From DATJGS01 sp035494735 (lineage in GTDB: Bacteria; Eisenbacteria; RBG-16-71-46), in assembly GCA_035494735.1 (NCBI GenBank), contig DATJGS010000009.1, positions 56,681 to 120,680 on the forward strand: a DNA stretch of 64,000 nt, given 5' to 3'. The notes beneath the pieces are model-generated. The model did not search any database, had not been told where the DNA came from, and was given only the letters and a program-made list of their open reading frames with translations. Made by a program: the position numbers and the translations under genes. The number at the start of each line of letters is the position of its first letter. Position 1 is the first letter of the stretch. This document shows positions 9,001 through 21,139 of this stretch, piece by piece.

Positions 9001-9699
9001 GTGACTTCCGAAGCGCACGTTGACCCGAAGCTCGCGACTCTGGTCGCGACCGGAATCGCCAAGTCTTACAGCACGCCGCGTGGCAAACTGGAGGTGCTGC
9101 GGGGCGTGGATGTCGAGGTCATGCGTGGCACAATTCTGGCTATTCTCGGAGCGTCGGGAAGCGGCAAGAGCACTCTGCTGAACATCCTCGGGACACTCGA
9201 TCGTCCGGACGCGGGCACGCTCGCGGTCGGCGGCCGGCGACTCGATGGGGCGACGGAGCGCGTTCTCGCGGCCTTCCGTTCGCGACGTCTCGGCTTCATC
9301 TTCCAGTTCCATCACCTGCTGCCCGAGTTCACGGCGGAGGAGAACGTGATGATGCCTCTGCTCATCGCCGGCGCCGACCCCCAGGCGGCGCGCGCGCGGG
9401 CCCGCGAGGCCCTCGGCCAGGTCGGACTCCACGAGCGCTGGGAGCACGCGCCCGCGCAACTCTCGGGCGGCGAGGCGCAACGCGTCGCGGTGGCGCGGGC
9501 CCTGGCGCCCAAGCCGGAACTCATTCTCGCGGACGAGCCTTCGGGCAATCTCGATCCCCGTTCGGCGGACGCGCTGCACGACCTCCTGGCGTCTCTGGCG
9601 GCCGAACAGCATCAGACGTTCGTGATCGTGACCCACAACGACCGGCTCGCCGGGCGCGCGCACCACGTGCGCACCCTGGCGGGCGGTCTGCTTTCCTAG
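9001..9699 (+). CDS. lolD: Lipoprotein-releasing system ATP-binding protein
   Basis: ATPase partner of the preceding permease. 232 aa; Walker A GASGSGKST at residues 50-58, Q-loop in FIFQFHHLLPEFTAEENV, signature LSGGEAQRVAVARAL, Walker B LILADEPSGNLDP. The FHHLLPEFTAEENVMMPLL segment is typical of LolD. Starts at GTG 9001 with GGAGG just upstream (about 8992-8996). Only 26 nt separate it from lolC, so one operon. Confidence 0.93.
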   Translation: MTSEAHVDPKLATLVATGIAKSYSTPRGKLEVLRGVDVEVMRGTILAILGASGSGKSTLLNILGTLDRPDAGTLAVGGRRLDGATERVLAAFRSRRLGFIFQFHHLLPEFTAEENVMMPLLIAGADPQAARARAREALGQVGLHERWEHAPAQLSGGEAQRVAVARALAPKPELILADEPSGNLDPRSADALHDLLASLAAEQHQTFVIVTHNDRLAGRAHHVRTLAGGLLS

Positions 9700-9721
9700 A
9701 AGAAACGCAAAGGAGCACCCG

Positions 9722-10252
9722 GTGTCGATGCTGTGCCAGATCTGCGGGAAGTCGCCGGCGACGGTGCATTTCACCGAGATCCATGACAACAAGATGACCG
9801 AGATCCTCGTGTGCGAGCGCTGCGCCGAGGAGAAGGGCCTGCACACGCCCGCGAAGAAGCATCAGTTCGACATCGCGGACCTGCTCGCCGGCATGGTCGA
9901 CACCATGACCGCGAACGAGGAGGAGCGCGTCGGACACGTGCAGTGCCCGCGTTGCCGCCTGTTGTACTCTCAGTTCAAGGAGACGGGGCGACTGGGCTGC
10001 GCCGAGTGCTACACCGCGTTCCAGTTCCAGCTCCGCCCGCTGCTCCGGCGCATCCACGGCGACACGCGCCACCAGGGGAAGATCCCGGCGCGCGACGGCG
10101 AGGGCGCGACGCGCTCGCGACAGATCCAGCGCCTGCACGACGAATTGCAGCGCCTCGTCGAGCGCGAGGAGTTCGAGCGCGCCGCTTCGGTGCGCGACGA
10201 GATTCGGCGCCTCGAGCTGGAAGCCGAGACGCCGCAGGAGGGACGCGCGTGA
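9722..10252 (+). CDS. mcsA: McsA: zinc-finger activator of the protein-arginine kinase
   Basis: Adaptor that activates McsB. 176 aa; CxxC pairs in LCQICGK and VCERCAEE, and again in VQCPRCRLL and LGCAECYTAF, make two zinc sites. The C-terminal UVR helix (RLVEREEFERAASVRDEIRR) is the ClpC-contacting motif. Starts at GTG 9722 with AAAGGAG at 9709-9715; ATG 9728 is an alternative. Lies 22 nt after lolD and overlaps mcsB by 4 nt. In Firmicutes ctsR precedes this gene; none is seen here. Confidence 0.93.
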   Translation: MSMLCQICGKSPATVHFTEIHDNKMTEILVCERCAEEKGLHTPAKKHQFDIADLLAGMVDTMTANEEERVGHVQCPRCRLLYSQFKETGRLGCAECYTAFQFQLRPLLRRIHGDTRHQGKIPARDGEGATRSRQIQRLHDELQRLVEREEFERAASVRDEIRRLELEAETPQEGRA

Positions 10253-11349
10253 GTCCCCTTCCGCAGCCGCCGCACGACTTCGAGGACCTGATGACCCGCC
10301 CCAGCCCATGGCTGAGCGGCGAGGGCCCGCAGGCCGATCTCGTGCTGTCGACGCGCATCCGCCTCGCGCGCAACCTGGCGAGCGTGCCGTTCACGCACCG
10401 CGCGCGCGAAGAGCAGCTGCAGGGCGTACTGCTGAGCGTATCGGGCGCGGCGCAGCGCTCCGACTCGTTCCACGGCGGGCTGCTGCTGCGCATGGACGAG
10501 ATGTCGCCGATCGAGCGGCAGATCCTGGTCGAGCGCCACCTGGTGAGCCACGAGCTCGGTGACGCGAGCCGGCCGCGCGGCATCGTGATCGCGAGCGACG
10601 AACGGCTGTCACTGATGATCAACGAGGAGGACCACCTGCGCCTGCAGGCCATGACGCCGGGTTTCCAGCTGGCCGAAGGCTGGGCGCTGGCCGATCGCGC
10701 CGACGACGAGCTGGACGCCGGCCTCGACTTCGCGTTCTCGAACGACATCGGCTACCTGACGTCGTGCCCGACGAACGCCGGCACCGGCTTGCGCGCGTCC
10801 GTGCTCATCCACCTGCCGGCGCTCGTGCTGCTCGACGAGATCCAGCGCGTGCTGAAGAGCGTCATGCAGGTCGGACTCAACGTGCGCGGCCTGTACGGCG
10901 AACACAGCGAAGTCATGGGCAACCTGTTCCAGATCTCGAACCAGACGACGCTCGGCCGCAGCGAGCGCGACTCGATCGAGAGCCTGGAGCGCGCGACGCG
11001 CCACATCATCGAGATGGAGCGGCAGGCGCGCGAGCGCATGCTGCGCGACGCGCGCGTGCAGATCGAGGACAAGGTCTGGCGCGCGTACGGCACGTTGCGT
11101 TTCTGCCGTTCGATCCACTCACGCGAAGTCATCAATCTGTGCTCGGCCGTGCGCCTCGGCGTCGCGCTCGGGCTCGAAGGTCTGTGTCCGCTGCACGTCA
11201 TCAACGAGTTGCTGATCGTGACCCAGCCCGCTCACCTGCAGCGACTGCACGGGAGCGAGCTCACGCCCGCCGAACGCAACGTGTATCGTGCCCAACTCGT
11301 GCGCGAGCGGCTCGAAACCGCCGAGCACGGAGCGGACCGCTCACCCTAG
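10249..11349 (+). CDS. mcsB: Protein-arginine kinase McsB
   Basis: Phosphagen-kinase-like enzyme that phosphorylates arginines on proteins and marks them for ClpC. 366 aa. Family motifs: VLSTRIRLARNLASVPF near residue 30, HLVSHELG, GIVIASDERLSLMINEEDHL, and NDIGYLTSCPTNAGTGLRAS with the conserved active-site Cys. Starts at GTG 10249 inside the mcsA stop; ATG 10291 is a shorter alternative. The region after residue 330 (LLIVTQPAHLQRLHGSELTP) matches the family end. Followed 39 nt later by clpC. Confidence 0.94.
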   Translation: MSPLPQPPHDFEDLMTRPSPWLSGEGPQADLVLSTRIRLARNLASVPFTHRAREEQLQGVLLSVSGAAQRSDSFHGGLLLRMDEMSPIERQILVERHLVSHELGDASRPRGIVIASDERLSLMINEEDHLRLQAMTPGFQLAEGWALADRADDELDAGLDFAFSNDIGYLTSCPTNAGTGLRASVLIHLPALVLLDEIQRVLKSVMQVGLNVRGLYGEHSEVMGNLFQISNQTTLGRSERDSIESLERATRHIIEMERQARERMLRDARVQIEDKVWRAYGTLRFCRSIHSREVINLCSAVRLGVALGLEGLCPLHVINELLIVTQPAHLQRLHGSELTPAERNVYRAQLVRERLETAEHGADRSP

Positions 11350-11388
11350 GGAGGGGAGGCCGGGGCCTGGCCGCCGGCCGCCAACGCC

Positions 11389-13855
<2,467 letters not shown>

Positions 13856-13875
<20 letters not shown>

Positions 13876-16420
13876 ACTGACGCTGGCGCTGCTGCTGGGT
13901 GCGGCAGCGCCGGCCCTTTCCCAGACGCCCGCGACCGGCTCGACGCCGGGCGCGGGCGCCGGCTTTGCGGCCGACACGACGACGCGCCGTGCACCCGCCG
14001 ACAGCACGATGCGCCGTCCTCCGGCCTCGGCGTTCGCCGCGGACACGACGGCGCGTGGCGGGCGCGGCGGATTCGGCGCGGACAGCCTGGCCGCGCCGCT
14101 GCCGGGTGGACCCGCCGCCGGCGAGACCGCGACCCCCGAGATGCGCGTCGGGCGCATCGAGGTCGTGGGCAACGTGGTCGCCGACAGCGCGCGGGTGGTG
14201 CGCACGTTCGAAGTCGCGCCGGGCTCGCGCTTCTCCGACGACGAAGTGCGCCGGGGCCTGCGCAAGCTGTACGCGCTCGGCGTGTTCTCCGACGCGTACG
14301 TGACCCAGGGCCGGCCCCACGACGGCATCGTCGACCTCGTGATCCACGTGAAGGAGCGCGCGCGCTTCTCCAAGATCGAGTTCACGGGCAACCACAAGAA
14401 GACCACCGCCGACCTCGAGAAGAAGCTGCTGCTGCACAGCGGCGAACCGTACTCGCCGACCGCGGTGCAGACCCAGATCGATTCGCTCCTGCTGATGTAC
14501 CACGACGACGGCTTCGCGCAGGCCACGATCCAGGCGGTGACCGACAGCGTGACCGCGGACAATCAGGTGGGCTTGCGCTTCGTCATCCACGAAGGCGAGA
14601 AGGTCAAGATCACGAGGATCCAGTTCGCCGGCGTGCGCGCGTTCCCCGAGAAGAAGCTGAGGAAGCAGATGAAGACCAAGACGAAGGGGTTCTTCGGCGG
14701 GGGCGACGTCAAGGACGAGAACTTCGACGAGGACCGCGACAAGATCGAGGCCTGGTACCACAACCGCGGCTATCACGACGCGAAGGTCCTCGGGCACGAC
14801 CTGAAGCCCGGCGACACGTCGCGGCACCTGACGTACGTCGTCCAGGTGGACGAAGGCCCGCGCTATCGCACGGGCGCCATCCACTGGGCGGGCGCGAGCG
14901 TGATCCCGGACGCGGAGCTCGCGAAGCTGTGGAAGGGCAAGCCGCACGACTGGTTCGACCACTCGAAGGCCGAGAAGGCGCAGCAGGACGCGTACGCGGC
15001 GTACGCCGAGAAGGGCTACCTGTACCTCAACGTCGAGCCGGTGGAAGAGGCGCGCGACTCGGTCGTGGACGTGACGTTCCAGGTCACCGAGGGCCAGCCG
15101 TCCAACATCCGCTACGTGAACGTGGTCGGCAACAAGGGCACGCGCGAGAAGGTCATCCGCCGCGAGATCAGCGTTCACGAGGGCGATCGCTTCCGGCGCT
15201 CGGCGCTGATGCGCACGCAGCAGGACGTGTTCCGGCTCGGCATCTTCGAGGACGTGAACATGGACTTCACCCCGGCCGACAGTTCGGACGTCGACATCAA
15301 CATCAAGCTCAAGGAAAAACAGGTCGGCACGGCGTCGGCCGGCGCCGGGTACACGAACGAAGGCGGGCTCACCGGCTTCCTCGAGCTCGGGCACAACAAC
15401 GTGCTCGGCAACGCGCAGTCCGTGCAGCTCCACCTGGAGCGCGGCGGCAAGCGCGAGGACTATCTCCTGAGCTTCACCGAGCCGTGGTTCCGCGACACGC
15501 CGACGTTGCTCGGCTTCAGCGGATTCAACTCGACGCGCGATCTGGACCTGTACACCGAGAAGCGCGTCGGCGGCTCGGCGCGCATCGGCCGGCCGTTCGC
15601 GTGGCCCGACCACTCGCGCGGCTCGCTCGAGTATCAGCTCGAGGACGTCACGATCAGCTCGCTGAACGCGACGCTGTCGGCCGTCGACTCGATCACGCTG
15701 GCCGGCATCCAGCCCGGGCACCGCGTGCTCACGAGCAGCGTCGAGACGAACTTCCTGCGCGTGACGACGGACAGCCCGTTCTATCCGACGAAGGGCACGA
15801 AGTTCACCGTGGACGACGAACTCGCGGGCGGGCCGTTCGGCGGCTCCGTGAACTTCCACAAGCACCGCATCGAGGGCCGCGTGTACCTGCCTTCCGTGCT
15901 GCACGGCTTCACCACGATGCTGCGCGCGCGCGTCGGCCTGATGGGCGAGTACGGGGACCAGAACATCGAGTCGCCGCGCTACGAACGCTTCCGTCTCGGC
16001 GGCGGCACCACGGTGGATCCGGTGCGCGGCTACGACGATTATCAGATCGTCCCGGACAAGTTCATTCAGGACGTGTACGTGCGCACCGACAGCATCGTCG
16101 ATGCCTCGGGGAACAAGGTCGGGATCCCGCGTTTCCAGCGCGTGCGCTATCCGGGCGGCCGTTACATGACGATCTACACGGCGGAGCAGCAGTTTCCGAT
16201 TGTGAATCCGCTCCACGGTGTGCTTTTCTTCGATGCGGGTAACACTTGGGACCTCGGCCGCGAGTACCGCCCGCTCGACCTCAAGATGGGGGCCGGGGTC
16301 GGCATCCGTCTGGAGATCCCGCTCCTCGGCAACATCGGGTTCGACTACGGATACGGGTTCAATCGCGACGACGGGCCGCGTGCGGTCGGGCACTTCCTGA
16401 TCGGCAATGTCAACAACTAG
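13856..16420 (+). CDS. bamA: Outer-membrane assembly factor BamA
   Basis: Inserts beta-barrel proteins into the outer membrane. I choose GTG 13856, which lies in the clpC tail behind GGAGG (13848-13852) and gives a clean signal peptide MLPRAIELTLALLLGAAAPA; 854 aa. A ~70-residue low-complexity Ala/Thr/Asp linker follows, then five POTRA domains (openings MRVGRIEVVGNVVADSARV, ARFSKIEFTGNHKKTT, VKITRIQFAGVRAFPEKK, YRTGAIHWAGASVIPD, NIRYVNVVGNKGTREKVI), then a 16-stranded barrel. The conserved loop-6 VRGY is in DPVRGYDD near residue 723. The linker before POTRA1 is unusual. Next gene: ompH, as is common. Confidence 0.93.
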
Positions 16421-16430
16421 CGAGGCCCAT

Positions 16431-16994
16431 GTGACGCGTCACCGTCTGGGGCGTGCGCTGGCCGCCGGGGCCTGGGTCGTGGCGCTGGCCGCGATGGCGC
16501 CGCCCGCCGCGCGCGCCGCGAACACGCAGGTCGGCTACATCGACTCGGCGCGCATCTTCACCGAGTTCAAGGACGCCAAGGACGCTCAGGATCGGTTCGA
16601 CCGCCAGGTGCAGGGCTGGCGCGACGAGGCGGCCGAGAAGGAAAAGGCGGTGCACCAGCTGCGCGACGAGGTGCGCGATCAGAGCGCGATCCTCTCGGCG
16701 GCGAAGCGTCAGGAGAAGGAAGAGGCGCTGCAGCGCGCCATCGCGGACTACGAGCGCTTCATCCAGGAGGTGTGGGGGCCGCAGGGACGCGCCGCGTCCG
16801 CGAACGAGCAGGCCACCTCGGAAGTCGTCGCCACAATTCGCACGGCGGTCGAGAAGGTCGCGGGCGAGAGAGGGCTGCAGTTGGTGGTGGACTCCGCGAG
16901 CGGTTTCATCATCTACGCCGACCGCTCGCTCGACCTGACTGCCGACGTGCTGGTGGAACTGAACTCCCGGTCGACGTCCGGGAGCGCGCACTAG
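16431..16994 (+). CDS. OmpH/Skp-like periplasmic chaperone
   Basis: Holdase for unfolded outer-membrane proteins, usually encoded between bamA and lpxD as here. The product has a signal peptide (ALAAGAWVVALAAMAPPAARA), then VGYIDSARIFTEFKDAKDA, typical of the OmpH start, and a long charged coiled coil (about residues 45-120) forming the tentacle. GTG 16431 has GAGG at 16422-16425 and gives 187 aa; ATG 16407 in the bamA tail would give 195 aa. The C-terminal strand region (LQLVVDSASGFIIYADRSLDLT) closes the trimer body in this family. Confidence 0.87.
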   Translation: MTRHRLGRALAAGAWVVALAAMAPPAARAANTQVGYIDSARIFTEFKDAKDAQDRFDRQVQGWRDEAAEKEKAVHQLRDEVRDQSAILSAAKRQEKEEALQRAIADYERFIQEVWGPQGRAASANEQATSEVVATIRTAVEKVAGERGLQLVVDSASGFIIYADRSLDLTADVLVELNSRSTSGSAH

Positions 16995-17006
16995 GAAGGT
17001 GGCGCC

Positions 17007-18056
17007 ATGGTGACCCGGACGCTGGCGGAGCTGGCCGTCGAGCTGGGCGGGGACGTGATCGGAGACGGCTCGACCGTGATTCGCGGCGTGGCCGGGATCC
17101 GCGAGGCCATGCCCGGCGACATCACGTTCATCGCGAACGCGCGCTACGACGCGTACCTCGAGGAGACGCAGGCCTCGGCCGTGATCTGTTCGCGCGAGTC
17201 GCGGGCCGCGGTGCGCCCGCTGCTCCAGGTCGACAACCCGTATCTCGCGTTCCAGCGCGTGGTCAAGGTGTTCCGCCCCGACCCGTACCGCCCCGCGCCC
17301 GGCGTCGACCCGAGCGCGCACATCGCCGAGGACGTCACGCTCGAGCCGGGCGTCTCGATCGGCCCGCATTGCGTGATCGAGCGCGGCGCGCACATCGGCG
17401 CGCGCACGGTCATCATGGCCGGCTGCTACGTGGGCCCGCTGTCGTCGATCGGCGAGGACGGCTACCTGTTTCCGCGCGTCACGCTGCGCGAAGAGTGCGT
17501 GATCGGGGCGCGCTGCATCGTGCACAGCGGCGTCGTGATCGGCGCCGACGGCTTCGGCTTCGCGTTCGACGACGGCCGCTACCACAAGGTCCCGCAGGTC
17601 GGGAACGTGGTGATCGGCGACGACGTCGAGATCGGCGCGAACACCACGATCGATCGCGCCACGACGCACAGCACGCGCGTGGGCGACGGCACGAAGATCG
17701 ACAACCTCGTGCAGATCGGGCACAACGTCGTCATCGGCCGCCACTGCATCATCGTCGCGCAGGTCGGCATCTCGGGTAGCACCGAGCTGGAGGACTTCGT
17801 GACGCTCGGCGGCCAGGCCGGGCTCGTCGGGCACATCAAGCTCGGCACCGGCTCGATGGTCGGCGCGCAGAGCGGCGTCAGCAAGTCGGTGCCCGCGCAC
17901 ACCACGGTGATCGGCTATCCCGCGCTCCCGCAGGGCGTGTTCAAGCGCATCAACGCGTACATCCAACGCCTGCCCCAGCTGTTCCAGCGCACGAAGCAGC
18001 TCGAGGCCCGCATGTCCGCGCTGGAGGGGAGCCCCGAGCGGGAGGAGGTGCGGTGA
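17007..18056 (+). CDS. lpxD: UDP-3-O-acylglucosamine N-acyltransferase
   Basis: Third lipid A step: adds the N-linked hydroxyacyl chain. 349 aa. N-terminal uridine-binding domain (residues 1-100, PGDITFIANARY) followed by hexapeptide repeats of a left-handed beta helix (IAEDVTLEPGVSIGPHCVIE and on), and a C-terminal helix (FKRINAYIQRLPQLF). The catalytic His corresponds to His239 in QIGHNVVIG. ATG 17007 is preceded by AGGAAGG (16993-16999). The stop overlaps the next start (GTGA). Confidence 0.96.
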   Translation: MVTRTLAELAVELGGDVIGDGSTVIRGVAGIREAMPGDITFIANARYDAYLEETQASAVICSRESRAAVRPLLQVDNPYLAFQRVVKVFRPDPYRPAPGVDPSAHIAEDVTLEPGVSIGPHCVIERGAHIGARTVIMAGCYVGPLSSIGEDGYLFPRVTLREECVIGARCIVHSGVVIGADGFGFAFDDGRYHKVPQVGNVVIGDDVEIGANTTIDRATTHSTRVGDGTKIDNLVQIGHNVVIGRHCIIVAQVGISGSTELEDFVTLGGQAGLVGHIKLGTGSMVGAQSGVSKSVPAHTTVIGYPALPQGVFKRINAYIQRLPQLFQRTKQLEARMSALEGSPEREEVR

Positions 18057-19375
18057 AGGGTCGCATGCAGCGCACGCTGGCCAAGCCAGTGACGCTGGAG
18101 GGCATCGGTCTGCACACCGGCGAAGTCGGCTCGATGCGCTTTTGTCCCGCCGAGCCGGGGACGGGCGTGCGCTTCGTGCGCACGGACCTGCCGGGCCGCC
18201 CGTGGGTCGCGGTGCGTCCCGAGAACGCGCACTTCGATCCGCGCGCCGGACGCCGCACGATCCTCCAGCAGGACGGCGTGCAGATCCACACGATGGAGCA
18301 CGCGCTGGCCGCGGTCGCCGGGCTCGGCATCGACAACCTGATCATCGAGACGTCGACCATGGAGATTCCCGAGCCGGCCGACGGCAGCGCGGCGCCGATC
18401 GCGCGCGCCCTGATGGAGGCGGGCTTCCAGACGCAGGACCGGCCGGCCCGCTACATCAAGGTCACGAAGCCCGTCGAGTGGAGCGAGAACGGCGTGCAGC
18501 TGCAGGCCGTTCCCTACAACGGCTTCAAGGTGTCGTTCACGATCGAGTACGAAGGCACGCCGATCGGCACGCAGAGCCTGAGCCTCGACATCGACGAGAC
18601 CGTGTTCATGAAGGAGATCGCGCCGGCGCGCACGTTCGTGCTGGAGCGCGACCTCGACGCGCTGCGCCAGGCCGGGTGGATCAAGGGCGGGCGCATGCAG
18701 AGCGCTGTCGTCGTCGGCAACGACGGCGTGCGCAATCCCGAGCCGTTGCGCTTCCCCGACGAGTTCGTGCGTCACAAGATCCTCGATCTCCTCGGCGACC
18801 TGTTCCTGCTCGGGGGTCCGGTGATCGGCCACGTGACGGCGCGCCGCGCGGGGCACCAGGGCCACGTCGCGTTCGTCAAGCACCTGAAGGAGACGCTGCC
18901 GCTGCCCGGGCGGCGTCCGGGCGGCCCGCCCGGCGAGTGGGACATCACCGCCATCATGGATCTGCTGCCGCACCGCTATCCGTTCCTCCTGATCGATCGC
19001 ATCACGAAGATCGAGGAGGGGCACACGATCGAGGGCATCAAGAACGTCACGATCAACGAGCCGTTCTTCCAGGGACATTTCCCGGGCCATCCGATCATGC
19101 CGGCGGTGCTCATCCTCGAGGCCATGGCGCAGGTCGGAGGACTGCTGCTCCTGAACGCGGTCGAGGATCCGAACGACAAGCTGATGTACTTCATGGGCAT
19201 CGACGGCGCGAAGTTCCGGCGCCCGGTGACGCCGGGCGACCAGCTCCGGCTCAAGCTCACGCTCATCAAGCTCAAGGGCCGGACGTCCAAGATGCGCGGC
19301 GAGGCGTACGTGGACGACCAGCTCGTCGCCGAGGCCGAACTGCTCGCCCAGGTCGTCGACAAGCGGCCGCAGTGA
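18053..19375 (+). CDS. lpxC/fabZ: Fused LpxC deacetylase and FabZ dehydratase
   Basis: Two enzymes in one 440-aa chain. Residues 1-290 are LpxC, the committed lipid A deacetylase; zinc ligands are expected at His83 (end of IHTMEH), His241 and Asp245 (RHKILD). Residues 300-440 are FabZ, the 3-hydroxyacyl-ACP dehydratase: LLPHRYPFLLIDRI, then FFQGHFPGHPIMPAV with catalytic His342, and LEAMAQ with the catalytic acid. The joint is a short Pro/Gly-rich linker (LPGRRPGGPPGEW). This fusion is known from Bacteroidota and relatives and links lipid A and fatty-acid flux. Starts at GTG 18053 in the lpxD stop. Confidence 0.96.
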   Translation: MKGRMQRTLAKPVTLEGIGLHTGEVGSMRFCPAEPGTGVRFVRTDLPGRPWVAVRPENAHFDPRAGRRTILQQDGVQIHTMEHALAAVAGLGIDNLIIETSTMEIPEPADGSAAPIARALMEAGFQTQDRPARYIKVTKPVEWSENGVQLQAVPYNGFKVSFTIEYEGTPIGTQSLSLDIDETVFMKEIAPARTFVLERDLDALRQAGWIKGGRMQSAVVVGNDGVRNPEPLRFPDEFVRHKILDLLGDLFLLGGPVIGHVTARRAGHQGHVAFVKHLKETLPLPGRRPGGPPGEWDITAIMDLLPHRYPFLLIDRITKIEEGHTIEGIKNVTINEPFFQGHFPGHPIMPAVLILEAMAQVGGLLLLNAVEDPNDKLMYFMGIDGAKFRRPVTPGDQLRLKLTLIKLKGRTSKMRGEAYVDDQLVAEAELLAQVVDKRPQ

Positions 19376-20151
19376 GCACGCGCGTTCATCCGGCCGCGCA
19401 CGTCGATCCCGCGGCCCGGCTCGGGGTCGACGTGAGCGTCGGACCCGGCACGGTGATCGGCCCGCATGCGGTGATCGGCGATCGCACGCGGATCGACGCG
19501 TGCGCGCTGATCGACGGTTGGGCGCGGATCGGCGCGGAGTGCCACGTGCACCACGGCGCCGTCGTCGGCTCGCCGCCGCAGGATCTCAAGTACAAGCCGG
19601 GCGCGCCGTCGTACGCCGAGATCGGCGACCGGACGGTGCTGCGCGAGTACACGACGATCAACCTGGCGACGGAACCCGAGGCGTCGACGCGCGTCGGCAG
19701 CGACTGCCTGGTCATGGCCTACGCGCACGCCGGACACAACGTCGAGATCGGCAATCACGTCGTGATCGCGAACGCGGTCCAGTTCGCGGGCTACGTGACG
19801 GTCGAGGACTGGGCGATCGTGGGCGGCGGCACGGTCGTGCACCAGTTCGTGCGCGTCGGCCGCCACGCCATGGTGGGCGGCGGGTCGCGCATCTCGCAGG
19901 ACGTCGCGCCGTTCGTCAAGTGCGCGGGCAGTCCGCCGCACAACATCGGCGTCAACCGCATCGGTCTCGAGCGCCGCGGTTTCGACGCGGCGACGCTGGA
20001 CGCCATCGACAAGGCGTATCGCACGCTGTTCCGCGGCGGACTCGCCGTCGCGGAGGCCGTCCAGCGCCTCCGCGCCGAGCTGCCGGACAACACGCACGTC
20101 GAGCATCTCGCGCGTTTCGCGGAAACGTCCGTGCGCGGCCTCAGCCGCTAG
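19372..20151 (+). CDS. lpxA: UDP-GlcNAc acyltransferase
   Basis: First lipid A step: transfers hydroxyacyl from ACP to UDP-GlcNAc (or the 3-amino analogue). 259 aa; N-terminal hexapeptide-repeat beta helix (VGPGTVIGPHAVIGDRTRID and on), active-site region LVMAYAHAGHNVEIGNHV, GGGTVVHQFVRVGRHAMVGG, and a helical C-terminal domain from about residue 190 (GLERRGFDAATLDAI). Start GTG 19372 overlaps the preceding stop. Whether it uses the 3-hydroxy or a 3-amino substrate matters because of the oxidoreductase that follows. Confidence 0.96.
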   Translation: MSTRVHPAAHVDPAARLGVDVSVGPGTVIGPHAVIGDRTRIDACALIDGWARIGAECHVHHGAVVGSPPQDLKYKPGAPSYAEIGDRTVLREYTTINLATEPEASTRVGSDCLVMAYAHAGHNVEIGNHVVIANAVQFAGYVTVEDWAIVGGGTVVHQFVRVGRHAMVGGGSRISQDVAPFVKCAGSPPHNIGVNRIGLERRGFDAATLDAIDKAYRTLFRGGLAVAEAVQRLRAELPDNTHVEHLARFAETSVRGLSR

Positions 20152-20161
20152 GGGAGCGATC

Positions 20162-21139
20162 ATGCAACCGGTGCGCGTGGGGGTGTGGGGAGTCGGGGTG
20201 TGGGGCGAGAAGCACGCCCGTGTGTACCACGCGCTGCCCGAGGCCGAGCTGGTCGGCGTGTTCGACCACCATGCGGGCCGCGCGGAGACCGTCGCCGCGC
20301 GCCACGGCTGCCGTGCGTTCGCGTCCGCGGACGCCATGCTCGCCGAGTGCGAGGCCGTGTCGATCGCCGTGCCGACGATCGGCCACCGCGAAGCCGTCGA
20401 GCAGGCGGCCGCCGCGCGGCGCCACGTGCTCGTCGAGAAGCCGATGGCGTTCGACGTCGCGGACGCCGACGCCATGCTGCAGGCGGCGTCGCGCGCCGGC
20501 GTGACGCTGCAGGTCGGTCAGGTCGAGCGCTTCAATCCCGCGCTGCTCGCGGCGCGCGCGCACGTGCGCACGCCGATGTTCATCGAGTGCCACCGCCTGG
20601 CGCCGTTCCAGCCGCGCTCGCTCGACATCGACGTCGTGTTCGACCTGATGATCCACGATCTGGACGCCGTGCTGGACTGCGTCGGCGCGAGCCCGAGCGC
20701 GGTGTCGGCCGTCGCCGTCGCGGTCCTGTCGCGCAACGAGGACATCGCGAACGCGCGGCTCGAATTCGCGAACGGCTGCGTCGCGAACCTGACCGCGAGC
20801 CGCGTGTCGCAGGAGCGCCTGCGGCGCATCCGTTTCTTCCAGTCGGACAGCTACCTGTCCGTGGACCTGTTCGAGAAGACGGCCGATCTCCTGCGCATCG
20901 ATCCCACGAAGTTCCGGCCCGAGGCGCCGCACGAGGCGATCCGGCGCGCGAGCCTGGAGATCGGCGGCGGCGAACCGCTGACGCTCGAGCTCGAGGCGTT
21001 CGTGCGTTCGCTGCGCGGCCAGGGCGCGGGCGCGGCCTCCGGCGCGGCGGGGCGCGCGGCGCTCGCCGTCGCCGCCGACGTGCGCGAGGCGATGAAGCGC
21101 CGGGCGCGGCAATGGGCCACGCCGAGCGCCGCGTCCTGA
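20162..21139 (+). CDS. Gfo/Idh/MocA-family oxidoreductase in the lipid A operon (GnnA-like?)
   Basis: 325 aa. N-terminal Rossmann fold (VRVGVWGVGVWGEKHARVY, then SIAVPTIGHREAVEQAA) and the family motif VLVEKPMA near residue 94; the C-terminal half is the alpha/beta domain (VFDLMIHDLDAVLDCVGA). It lies 10 nt after lpxA and overlaps lpxB by 28 nt, so it is in the lipid A operon. In Acidithiobacillus and Leptospira, GnnA of this family oxidises UDP-GlcNAc at C3 so that the transaminase GnnB can make a 3-amino sugar. No transaminase is adjacent here, so the GnnA role is inference; another sugar oxidation is possible. AGGGGAG precedes the ATG. Confidence 0.8.
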   Translation: MQPVRVGVWGVGVWGEKHARVYHALPEAELVGVFDHHAGRAETVAARHGCRAFASADAMLAECEAVSIAVPTIGHREAVEQAAAARRHVLVEKPMAFDVADADAMLQAASRAGVTLQVGQVERFNPALLAARAHVRTPMFIECHRLAPFQPRSLDIDVVFDLMIHDLDAVLDCVGASPSAVSAVAVAVLSRNEDIANARLEFANGCVANLTASRVSQERLRRIRFFQSDSYLSVDLFEKTADLLRIDPTKFRPEAPHEAIRRASLEIGGGEPLTLELEAFVRSLRGQGAGAASGAAGRAALAVAADVREAMKRRARQWATPSAAS

